From assembly GCA_022747635.1 (NCBI GenBank), contig JAKTNV010000076.1:372001-436000 (forward strand): 64,000 nt of DNA, in the 5' to 3' direction. The number at the start of each line of letters is the position of its first letter. Position 1 is the first letter of the stretch. The translations under genes and the position numbers were made by a program. This DNA is from Hetaerina americana. Its lineage: Eukaryota > Arthropoda > Insecta > Odonata > Calopterygidae. Of the stretch, positions 47,741-58,306 are shown piece by piece. A model generated the notes under the pieces. It saw only the letters and a program-made list of their open reading frames with translations. It was not told the DNA's origin and did no database searches.

Positions 47741-50700
47741 GTAGAAAAGACTACTGTAAATGAGCTTACGGGGGGCGCCTGGGATAGCACTCTTCTCATT
47801 TTTTTATTTTTTTGGCTTTGTGAGATGCAGAGGGAAACCTCCGCCCGTCTCCACCTCACAGGTTATCCGCGAGAAGTTACCACGAAAGTGGCGATGATTA
47901 TGAAGTCGCGGTGGTCAAGAATTAATAATGAACTAATGTTATTACGGCTTTTGGCTCGCGATGAATGGTGTTCTGTTAATTACGCAACTAAGTCTCTTAA
48001 CTGAGCCTTTGGCAAAATTCAAGCCCGACCGTTCTTTCGAGTGGAAAAATTTAATTTCGTGGGCATGAAATTAGTTGAGAATTGAAAACTGCCATGTAAT
48101 AGGACCAAGAACGAGCCTAAATGGGGTCACCAAATGACAAAAACCAAATGGTGGTCATTTTAGTATGCCAATAATATACGGGCTGATGTTTATCCTATGG
48201 TAGCGTAATAAACTTGCTTCCTCATTTCACTTAATTAGACCTATTGTTTTCTGTTCATTAGTCGTTTTAACGTCGAATTGTTAAGCACTTTCACAAGATT
48301 GCCTTTCAAAACAGATTTTAATGTATTTTATTAGAATTATGCGGTTTGAAAGGTAGTATTGCTTACCGTATGATTTTATGATTCAGCTTATTTCCGTACA
48401 AAATGATTAGTTGAGTCATATTTTAAATGTAAACTTTGCACAAGAAATAACTATACCTTGTCTATCAACTACCGTACATAACGTAGTCGGTGATTAGTTA
48501 ATAACGACTCTATTTAATAAGAACAAGTGTTAAATTTCCTGCACATCAGTGTTCGTACTAATTACTCCTTCCTCATGGTTTTCTTGAATTTTTTATAGTA
48601 ATTTAAATAGGGAAATCGAAGTTATTTTGTACATCTATGAAGAAATACAGACCCCTGCAAGGTTGCAATTTTTTATTTAATGTGACTGACGGGAGTTGCT
48701 TTCTATGGTTTTAAAATCAGATCCATGCATACATTTACACAGATAGATCGACACCCATTCCGAGGATTTCTCTCCGGAGAACTAAAAACTCGCAGGAAAC
48801 AATCGCTATTCTGATTTGTATATCTAGTCAGGTTTTTACAATTTTTCTCCATGGGTAGTTTTCACTTATTTCGGAGAATTAGAGGGAGGAGTGATATCAA
48901 TTTGAGCACATTTTTCTTGTTTCCGTCACTTTTTAAAGCTATTTCCACTTAGTTCCACAAACAAGTTGGTATATTTTGGCTCGAGGTTCGCGCGCTAACA
49001 TATTAGCCCTTTCTGACTTCAATTAGACTGCATAGATGATAAGTATGTGTTAACCATTTACTCGGTACTAAAATACTTTCGTGTGCCAATCGGCGATACC
49101 TATTGCTGAAGATGCAGAGCCAGCGATGTCTAACAAAATGAAATTATGTCGGGTTGCGTATATGTGTGTGTATGCACACACTCATATACATGTTTACACG
49201 TATACTGTCCCAGTCAAGTGCAACTTGCGCATAATCCCATCGTCTCATGACAAAATACACTCAGTGAGGAGGTCGGCAACGCACAAAAGCCTATGACAAC
49301 TACCTTGGCATTCTCTCAGCTCGCTAGTCAGTGGAAGCCTGATAATTAGTTGTACATTATTTAACATATATTTTTATTATATAGTAAAATTATTATTCTT
49401 CTTGTTTTTACAATTTTTTTACTTGTTGATGATAGGGTTGGCACGAAAATGATGATAATGCTATACCTTGTGAAGCATATCCAATGTAAGTAATTTTACT
49501 CGAATAAATGCGACGCATTTAATCGTGTTTGGGCATAAAACATTTAAGAGCCTTGGTAAATTTTTTTTAAAATGTTTAAATATTGGAAAATGCTACAGTT
49601 TTAACTGCGAAGAAACTAAAATTTTAGCGAATCTCTTTTACTATCTATTACGTTTGTGTATGCTCTCTCGTATAATAAGTGTTGTAGAATGTAAATACTG
49701 ATGCGTAAATAGGCACATTACCATCCAAGTCTCTTTCCATCCTTCCCCTCTTCCGCTCCCATAATTATAGCAGAAATCTTCATGAGGGTTAAATCATCAA
49801 CAAATAATTTTTAAATTCCGTTGTTTTCACTCCAATTCCACGTTAACCATTATTCTCCGGCCTCATTGTTAATTGTTCTCGGGTTTCTATCTACTCTTTC
49901 TCCCACACTGGCATTCTTTTACTAGAATGGTGCGCTAATTGGCTATAGTAGACAGTTTTTATAGGTATTGCTCTACAAGTAGCAAGGTGTTTTTTTAAAA
50001 CATATCAAAATGTTGAAAATTCGATTTTAAGCATTTTATATGGTTTAAACATTTTGTAAGTACATCAGAATAATGGGTTAGTCGAAATACGAATTACATT
50101 TCCCACAAACTTTATTATATCCGAAAACCTTTGCTCCGTTAGAATTTTCAAACAATTGTGACCGGGAAAGAGTAAAACATTTTACATAAGTTTCCAGCTA
50201 AATGTAAAAACCATTATTATCATTAAATGAAGAGGAGATTAAACTTGTGAATTTGGACGTAAATTAGTACATATTTCAAATGCCAACTGAGGGGGGGTGG
50301 GATAAAATAATTTGTTAGCAGTAATATTAAAATGAATCGAGATCGTGGATATTTATCCATTCAAAATTTGCTGTGAAACTGAAACCAGGGTCTAACTATA
50401 TTATGGTCTTATAATTATGATTGATCAAGAGATTAGGCTATAATATTTAATTTTGGTTAGTAATATTGTAATAACTTTTCGTGGGATGTGATTTCTTCTC
50501 GGTGAGCTGGAACTAACTACTTGATCATTAAGCTTAAGATTAATTGGTAGAGTCAAATTGATGCATCTGTTCTTGCCATATGGGGTCACTGCCCATATAC
50601 TTGTCGTTGCAATTCCAGTGATCGTATTCTCTTGGAAAGGTGTTACTTTTGTGAATTACCTCTCTTTGGTCAGTATAGGCGGAGTGTTAGGAGAGTGAGT

Positions 50701-52837
50701 TCAGTGTCCATGGTGCTAGCCCGCCTAAGAAATCTGGAAGCTCAAAAAATCTACCCTAGTTTTATCTCGATGAAAATGTTACATATTATGCCTGATTTTT
50801 GGAAGACTTTTTATTTAGTCATCGCATCTCCTGATTTTTTCTTATTATCTGGATCAGACTTGGGTCAAAGTACAAAATCACAATATCGTTCTGCCAAGGA
50901 AGCGTTGCTTGAGCATTATGTCTTTAGATTGCAAATTAGTGAATTATTGCTTTTTTAAAAAGGGCTGTATTTCTAAGCAGACAAAGCTTAAGATCTGGCA
51001 ATACGCTTTTGTTCTCATCGTACAGGTGAAAGTTTTCCCAGCTACAAGCAAGCGCCGACGAATCCGTTCTCTGGAATGGGAATACTATTAGTCATATGCA
51101 TTTTGTTTTTCGACGTCCGATTATTCGCGTTCAAAGTCCGCTGAGCGTGTCGCAATGTCGCTCCAGAAAAAAAACTGGCATTTTTATGCCATTGACCATT
51201 ATCATGGATACCCGCGCCAAAATTGGATATGGTAAGGAGCGAGAAAAATATTCTGGATTTTCATGAATGCTACGGCACGGTTATCTAAACCATCCTTTGC
51301 GAGTTACCCCGAGGGCTGATTAGTTTTATTTTTCTGATTGTTAGAGTGCATAACCTTTCGCTTTGGTATGATGAAAGATTTGGATATTGAAAGAGTGTGT
51401 TCAAATGTGTCAATGTCGGTGCCTGTTATTTTTATTTTATCCAGTTGTCCCACATAAATGTGGGCCCTAATGATTCCCTCGATGGTAGGAAATAATTCTA
51501 GAGCCATGTCCCTTATTAATAACCCAAGTGCTCCTTTCCTCTTTTTTGCAGGGACTCTGAACATAGTAGTTCCAATAACTCCGTCATATTAATATTTTTC
51601 TCTAGACAATTTTTCGTAGCATACAGGTATAGCTACTCTTTTTCGAACTTTTTTCAACTCCTTACTTGAAGAATTCCTTGATATTTCCCAAATACTTGAC
51701 ACATATTTCAAATATGACTTAATAACAAGACGAAGTAAGATATCTCTTTTATTTCTTCAACTTTATTAAAGGAATTTAAGCATACGTAGTCGCATTTCGT
51801 CTTGCGAGGTCAATTTGTTATGGCGAATCTGCATATTTCTCTGTTTTTGCACGAATAGGAAGGTAAGATTGTCTCCAAAGAAATTCTCCAAATTGACTAC
51901 AAAAAACTGTTATCATATCTTTTCATATATAATGTCCAGATTTCAATTGATTCACTCCAAAATTTCATTGCTATGCTACATTAGCTTGTAGTTAAAGTTT
52001 AATTCTAATTTTCCATTTCTCAAGCTATTCTGATGTTATCTAAATAAATAGAGATTAACTCGCCGTCCATTGGGGATTTTATTTCGCTCTGTATCATCGT
52101 AAACTAATTTAAATCTGTAAATTACTTGGGAAATTATGTCATTGACGAATTTTAGCTAGAGCACTTAATCGCGCCACACCGAATTTTACATTACCTTTTC
52201 TTACTTTATCTATGCATTCTTTTGTGTCTAATTTTGGGTAATTCTCTATTTCCAGTTTTGTAGATGGGGTGATAAGAGTTATATTCCAATTGCGCGACGC
52301 TGTTCGCTATGTCGCCAAATGTCTTCGATAAGCTTCATTAATATCTTCTTCGGTATTTCTTCAAAATCTGAGGCGTTTTTCTTACGTTTAGCAGCTGTTA
52401 TGCTATTAATTTCTGTGACATTTCTCAGTTGCTATTACAATGTTTGGTGCGCAATTACCGTTTGTGCAGGCGCACTGAAAAATATTAGCATGGTAATGTT
52501 ATTTATCCTGCCGGTGACTAGTTCTCCATTTTAACAATTTTTAGCATTCTTTTTCCATTGCCTTTTTCTAACTAATGAAAAAGATTTTGGAATATTACTG
52601 AGAATATCTCTATAGTTTTTAATCGACAATTGTAATTTATTCCTTCATAATTTAAGTTTGCATATCCTCATTTCCCTTAAATATTTGATGAATCGGTGAG
52701 TCATGTGTGATTTTTGCTGCGTACCATATTCTTTGGCGCAGTATATGGTGCTATCACCCTCTCTCCGTTGTAGCTTCTTAGCTACTTGGTATTGGTTTTT
52801 TTATGTTTAATGTACGTACCTTCTTCCCTATATAACA
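47741..52837. other. Nothing recognised (about 5 kb)
   Basis: Long AT-rich interval with no element of the families found elsewhere. The frame at 50,632-50,958 (108 residues, starts MERCYFCELPLFGQY) is the longest but matches nothing I know. A small CA/TG-type alternating stretch with tgtgtgtatgcacacactca lies near 49,163-49,182. Confidence 0.4.
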
Positions 52838-53065
52838 GTAATCAGCCCGAAGGTCGGTTTGGTAGGTGACGGTGCAGTTCCCCCAGTACTAAGCCCGACA
52901 GCGTGTGACATTCACACATCAGGGTAGGGGGATCAGTTCCTTTCCCTGTGCCGGTTATCGTTTCCCAGGAAGATCCCGTACCCGAAAAATCATATAGCTC
53001 GGGTGGAGCTGCAGGTGCCCAGAGTGGCTTGCCCGGGCATCGAACCCGGACCAAATTGAATTAGA
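52838..53065 (-). repeat. tRNA-derived SINE-like repeat, family A (copy 3)
   Basis: On the minus strand a B box (ccgggttcgatgcccggg, about 53,034-53,051) precedes the family A body: gggatcttcctgggaaacga, gggaaaggaactgatccccc, cgctgtcgggcttagtactg and ccaaaccgaccttcgggctg. The A-box side is missing or diverged. This copy best shows the tRNA-like T-arm of the family. Confidence 0.68.
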
Positions 53066-53079
53066 GAGAGGGATGTTAG

Positions 53080-53800
53080 TTGCTGGGAACTCCTAAAAGC
53101 AGTTAGCTTTGTGGATAATCAGCCTTTAGTGAGCCAGCCAGTCAAGGTGTTACAATCATTGCTGGCTGCATTATAAAATCCATAGAATATAGAGCAGGTT
53201 TGATAGTTAATGGATGGAGATCAATGTTATTAAAACAAGGCTATGAGTTTTTTGAGAAGCTAGTCTAAGTGAAAAAGCATATGAGGGTAAAAATGACAGC
53301 AGGTGGAGAAATTTACTTATCATGGAAATGTTTTCGGCCAAAATGTTCAAATTAGTAGTGAAATAAGAAATGCAGGAGGCAAAGAAACTTTCGCGGGGAT
53401 GGAGTTAAAGGCAAGCACCACCTGGAGGGCACGAAAAGATCATTGAAAACTTTTACAAGTAGTGCGCATTTGTACGTAGAGGAAATGTGAATGTTGAAGC
53501 AAGAAAATGGGCGTAGATCGGAGGCTTATTAGATATATGGGTGTGGAGATGGATGGACTAGTTAAACTGGACGGAATGGAAACTCAACAAAGAACTGTTA
53601 GGCATGGTGCGGTAGTGTTGTTGGGGATGGTCCAAATCAGACAGGGAAAGTGGTTTTAGATTATTTAAATTGGCGATTAAATGCTGAAGAGTTTAATAAA
53701 GGGGAGCATATTTGGCAAGCAAGGTAGGAGGAGAATAAGGATACGCATGTTGGACAAAGTAAACGGAAATAGAAAGTGTTCGATATTGAAATACAGATTA
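53080..53800 (+). mobile_element. Decayed RTE-like LINE, post-catalytic reverse transcriptase to C-terminal region
   Basis: Contains agccagccagtcaaggtgtt (parallel to the QSAKGLQ segment), a tgttattaaaacaaggctat stretch (NINKTKAM-like), ttacttatcatggaaatgtt, an aagaaactttcgc block (KETF), and gaagcaagaaaatgggcgta followed by gatcggaggc (KQENGRRSEA). Frames are broken many times, and the 3' tail is not visible before 53,800. Confidence 0.7.
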
Positions 53801-53894
53801 ATATTGGGGTGATTAGATTAATACAATTTGTCAGGTTCTGTAATTTTTGACGGATCTGGGAATGTTGAATTTAGAGATGATCAATCTGTGTCCT

Positions 53895-54092
53895 TTCGAT
53901 GCCTACTTTTTATTTATTTATTTCACATCAATCCTAAATGGATCACTTTGGCCTTTACATCGGACTTTGTAACAGGGATACAACAATATAAACAATTATA
54001 AACACACAGGCCCTAGAGTGATAACCCCCCACCTTGGTGGGAATCGAACCAGCGAACCCGAAATTGCCCTGCCACCCTCGGGGCCGGCTTAA
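53895..54092 (-). repeat. tRNA-derived SINE-like repeat, family C
   Basis: On the minus strand it has a sharp B box (ggttcgattcc, 54,040-54,050) about 20 bases after gggtggcagggcaatttcgg. A body of about 130 bases follows and ends in a taaataaataaa tail (about 53,910-53,922). The internal promoter box plus A/T-rich tail is the usual SINE plan. There is only one copy in this window. Confidence 0.5.
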
Positions 54093-54099
54093 ACCGTTG

Positions 54100-54394
54100 T
54101 AGTAGTTTTAATGGGAGGCGACCGATAGCTAAGGTCATTTGCGCTATTTGGGATGGATGGGAAAGGAAGGGAGGAGAGAAACCCGGCGTCGGCGTTAGCC
54201 TACTTTTGTCGAAAGGTGGTCAAGGGGTCTGCAGTTTAACGTCCCATCCGACGGACGTCGTACTCACTCAAAGTGTTTTCTACGAAGCACCTCAAGTAGG
54301 GATCGGGACACCGCTGAAAAATATTTGTTTTCTCCAGGATTTGAACTCTCGGTGGGAAGCTTGTACGTTAGCCACCCCAACATCCCGATCCCCC
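54100..54394 (-). repeat. tRNA-derived SINE-like repeat, family B (copy 2)
   Basis: The reverse complement matches 62,541-62,875 from the ggggatcgggatgttggggt head through a degenerate B box (agagttcaaatcc, about 54,341-54,353), a cctacttgaggtgcttcgta stretch, gtccgtcggatgggacgtta, ggctaacgccgacgccgggt and the terminal gtcgcctccca. It abuts a LINE 3' tail at 54,395. Confidence 0.75.
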
Positions 54395-54428
54395 ACCTTA
54401 AACAGTAGACTACCAATAATAATAATAG
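54395..54428 (+). mobile_element. LINE 3' terminal hairpin and AAT tail only
   Basis: The sequence caccttaaacagtagactac followed by caataataataatag is the terminal 34 bases of the LINE family, with no LINE sequence upstream because a minus-strand SINE begins there. It is either a residue of an older LINE split by the SINE or a fusion of a SINE with a LINE tail. Confidence 0.65.
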
Positions 54429-55190
54429 TCGTGTGCAGTGAATTCTCAACCGATTAAGAGACCCTTGACACAGTCTTACACCTCTCACTAATCAATCAAA
54501 CATCACTGAGAGTTTCCCGCCAACTTTCCCTAAATCAGCATATCCCAATCCGCCCGAAATAGTTAGCTTCACATAGCCACCCCATATTAATTCCGTTACC
54601 GAGAGAATGCTTGGACGACGAAACTCAAAGAGTATATATCCCTGACGGAAATTTATATCCGATCTGAACCTTGAATGATCACAATCTTCGGTTCTTTTAT
54701 TTGCGACTACATTTACTATACGTATATGAATTCATAAATCGCTCCTCACGTCTCCATCCCCTGTTTCACCGTAACTCACACGCCAAAAACACGCCTGTAC
54801 ATTACTTGATTCTCTTTGAGCTTCTTAAGCTCATTCCCGACACGTGCGATATCCAGAGGAAGGCAGCTGCGTCTCTAAACGCCGGAAATTCGAGCTGTCT
54901 CTCGTATAATCAAAATTTCGTCCCTCCCCTTTCGACTCCCACTCGGTGACGTATCCCTAGACGTTGGGTTCGTTGAGCCCTTCTCCGATAGCACATCGAT
55001 CCTATTTTTCACGGGGTTCGGTTCCGCCTCCACCTCACCCCGTTTACGTAGGATGAATCCCAAGGATACGTCTAGTACCTGCTCTCCGGTGGGCGGCTCG
55101 TCGAAGGGTGCAAGGCGCAGAGAAACGTCTTCTATGTTCCCCATTCCGAGCGAGTGCACCTAAGTGTTGACCTATACGGTCCTCGAGAGC
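54429..55190. other. No gene recognised; GC-richer from about 54,840
   Basis: The second half is GC/CpG-richer. A 94-residue minus-strand frame (54,875-55,159) has no recognised motif. Confidence 0.35.
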
Positions 55191-56838
55191 ACTGTAGTCG
55201 TTCCCAGCTCCTCCCATCCACGTAAAAGCTTAAGTAAATGAAATTTTTCAACGAAAAACCAAATCCTTATATCACTTATACTCTCATCAAGGATAGCATT
55301 TTTCATTAGTTGTATTCGTATTCCCGTTGTGTATGATAAACAACTTGAGAAAATCTGTGTGTTAATTGCTTTTATATAGATATTAATTTCCACTTGCCCT
55401 AATACGCTTGCTATACAAAGTACTATGATGGAAGCCGACAGTAATAAACTTATGTCTCACATTCCTAGCTTCAGTAGTTTTCTTCGATAAGTTTCTTATC
55501 TTGTTAATATTTCGTTACGATATGGCGGAATCATTTTCGTGAAATTACTGAAACACTTGGGGCATTTTAACGAACGTATTCACGTTATTCCCAAAACATT
55601 TCAGCATGAACTCCTCCTGATGTCCATGGTGAAAATTCACAAATCCAATATTTTTTCCTCCTGGGCTCCTCGTCTAAATTTCCTCTCTATTACCATCCAG
55701 TTTTTCCATTTTTTAATAAAAAAATAGTACAGAGGCTCCTAGTTCCTCTAAAATAAACTGAGAACTGTTTAAATGTTTGATGACTTAGGGTCTGGTCTAT
55801 TAGGAATATAAAACACGCATTGCCCATTTCAACATTATCTTCAGTGCATGAGAAAATATTCAATATTTTTCAGAACATTTTCCTTGTATTTTTAGTCTTT
55901 CTCTAAACAGCATACTTATAAATATAAAGTGTACATGAATTAGCATCAGTGTGACCGCAATATGTTCCATAGGCTATTGCTGAAGAAAATACGACCAGAT
56001 ATTTTCCTAGCAATCAATTAGTTTTACTTGTGCTTTATGTTCCACCTCTTATCTATTAGCTATTAGAAAATACCCTAATACCCTAGACGAGGTGGTTGCA
56101 GAAGATTGATTCCGACCTATATTCCTATCCTAAACAGCCCTGTGAGAGTACGAATCGTGTGACACCTGCACCCGCCATTTAACGGTATGCCCTCTCTTTC
56201 TTCCTCCGTCATCTCCCGTTTTTCTATCTTGGGTTTCCCTCGTTGGATACACCTTTCTTTTTTATTCATCCTATCCCTCATTCCTTCCTTGTTTTTTTTC
56301 CCATCCCCTTCTCCGCTCCGGCAAGAACGTGCGTAGTAGCACATTACGGCCATAGGGAAGGTTTCCAATTACACGAACCCACAATTAAAGTTTAAATTAG
56401 TCCTTCAATTCAAACGTTGAACTCTCAAGGATATTTATTCTTATTAAAACGGTCTAGCATCTCGGTAGTCCACTGGTTAAATTACTGGACATAACTTCAC
56501 CACACTCCTCGAACGATAGTGTGCGCATGGCATGTACCGGAAAGAATCCAGAAATATAAAGAGCCAAAATCGGCGATGACGACTAATTTAAATTTCACCA
56601 TCAATGCTTCAAATGGAAATGTTGCAAGAGTTGAAAAATATTCTCTTTCGTTTCGGTCATTATTGGGGCATTATTTCTCCTTATTTGTATGTTTCTCAAC
56701 ATTGCATCCGGATATATTGTTTCTGGATCTTCGTCAGGATATATAGTTTAGAGATATATAGAAGTGTACGATGGGGTATGGTAAACTTTTAACTAGTACT
56801 AAAAATAATCGATATAAAAAACTTAATTATTATTTGTT
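55191..56838. other. Nothing recognised
   Basis: AT-rich sequence. A pyrimidine-rich stretch at 56,190-56,330 produces a Lys/Glu/Arg-rich minus-strand chance frame. Confidence 0.45.
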
Positions 56839-57394
56839 ATTCTGAAGGCTATGAACTAAAACCTTGACGTGGTGGAAGGGCTTGTGCGTTCTGATGACCA
56901 ATAGAGCTGTGCCGGTGAGAGCAATGATAATTGTTCCTGGTAGGGTCACTTCAACTTATCATGGATATCATAAGTCGAAGATTAGGAGCCAGACGATAGG
57001 TAGTCCACGGTGCGTCTGTTCCTCAGTGAGGCGGCTGCACCCAGTGGAGCGGCCATTGAGTGGTGTCGCGTTAAAAACACTATTGAGGAAGGCAACGGGA
57101 AACCATCTCAATTATCATTCCCAAGATTAATATGATGGACAATATAGGGAATATGAGTCCTGCCAACCACGAAACTCGGCCTAATCGGACCTGTTTCGTG
57201 CCCGGCAGCGGGCGGGGCAAGGCTTCCGCGGTCGTCATCTTACAAACCCTTGTACAAGAAAACCGACTGCAGCTGGACAGAAGACGCAGAAGAAGAAGAC
57301 CAATTCAGCTAGAATAGAAACTTGGAATGTTAGAACAATGTTGAGGAACGGAAAATTAGAGAAAATTAAGCGAGAGATGGAAAGAGAAAATATA

Positions 57395-58306
57395 CAGGTG
57401 CGTTCCAAAAGTAATGCTTTTATTTTTTTAAGTAATTTATCGAACAGATTTGTACAAGCACTTAAAATTCTTCAAATTACCGTCCTTGGGCCTCTACAGA
57501 TTTTTTTCAGCGACTCTGCCATAACCGGTACGCGCCCTGGAAGGCGTCTTCGGGGACCTCTCGCCAGGTCCTCGTCACGGCTGGTTGCATCTCTCCTATG
57601 GACGAAAAACGGGTTTCTTTCAGGGCTCCTTCAGTCCGGAAGAACAAAAAGAAGTCTGCTGGGGCGACGTCAGGACCAAAGGGGGGGGGGCAGCGTTGGC
57701 ACCTGTTGTCTGGCCAGGAATTCGCGGACTCGTAGCGCGTTGTGGTAAGGTATTGTCGTGATGGAGTTGCCAGGTAGCGGAGATGTCTTTTCTCGTCCTG
57801 ATGACCCTTTTTCGGAGTCTTGCCAGCACATCCACGTAGTAGGCAGCTTTAACTGTCTGTCCTTGAGGAAAAAACTCCTTATCGACCACTCCCTTACTGT
57901 CGAAAAAGACAGTGAGCATTGTTTTCACTTTTGATTTGCTCATTCTTGCCTTTTTGGGCTTGGGGGACTGATCGGTGTGCCACTCAGAGCTTTGGCGTTT
58001 TGTTTCTGGTCTTAATAAAAAACCCAGGTTTCATCATCAGTGGCATTGTCCAAATAATCAGGTTAACTTTTCAATACTTTGCAAAAGCTCACTTGAACTT
58101 TCCGCTCGGTTTTTTCTTTCGGGACACGGTCGGCGCGCAGAGGTTTACAATAACTGACGTCCTGCCGCTTCCACAGCTTAGAGAGCACTGAGACGGTTTC
58201 GCGAGACATTGTAGCGTCCACTTAACCTACTCCAAGTGGATTGGTTCCACTCCTACCAATAGAAGTGGCGCGGGAACTTTAATTACATTACTTTGAAACG
58301 CACATG
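57395..58306 (-). mobile_element. Mariner-type transposon inside a LINE, copy E (912 bp)
   Basis: Flanked by TA (57,393-57,394 and 58,307-58,308). Termini are caggtgcgttccaaaagtaa on the left and, as reverse complement of the right, catgtgcgtttcaaagtaat, imperfect over about 22 bp with one indel. It splits the LINE endonuclease region between GluAsnIle and AspIleLeu codons. The transposase runs on the minus strand. Its left end also occurs at 29,694 at the same LINE position. Confidence 0.92.
57560..58205 (-). pseudogene. Mariner transposase remnant: catalytic half without the DNA-binding half
   Basis: A start-like MSRETVSVLSKLWKR lies near 58,205. The helix-turn-helix region expected next is missing. 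The frame reaches the first catalytic block (NATDDETWVF, about 58,030), where a stop breaks the reading. Frame 57,620-57,943 then gives SKVKTMLTVFFDSKGVVDKE, FFPQGQTVKAAYYVDVLARL, RKDISATWQLHHDN with the second catalytic aspartate. After that the frame is lost. The third block (a PDVAPADFFLF reading) appears in another frame, just past a run of ten G/C at about 57,680-57,689. The homopolymer is a plausible slippage site. Not functional. Confidence 0.85.
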
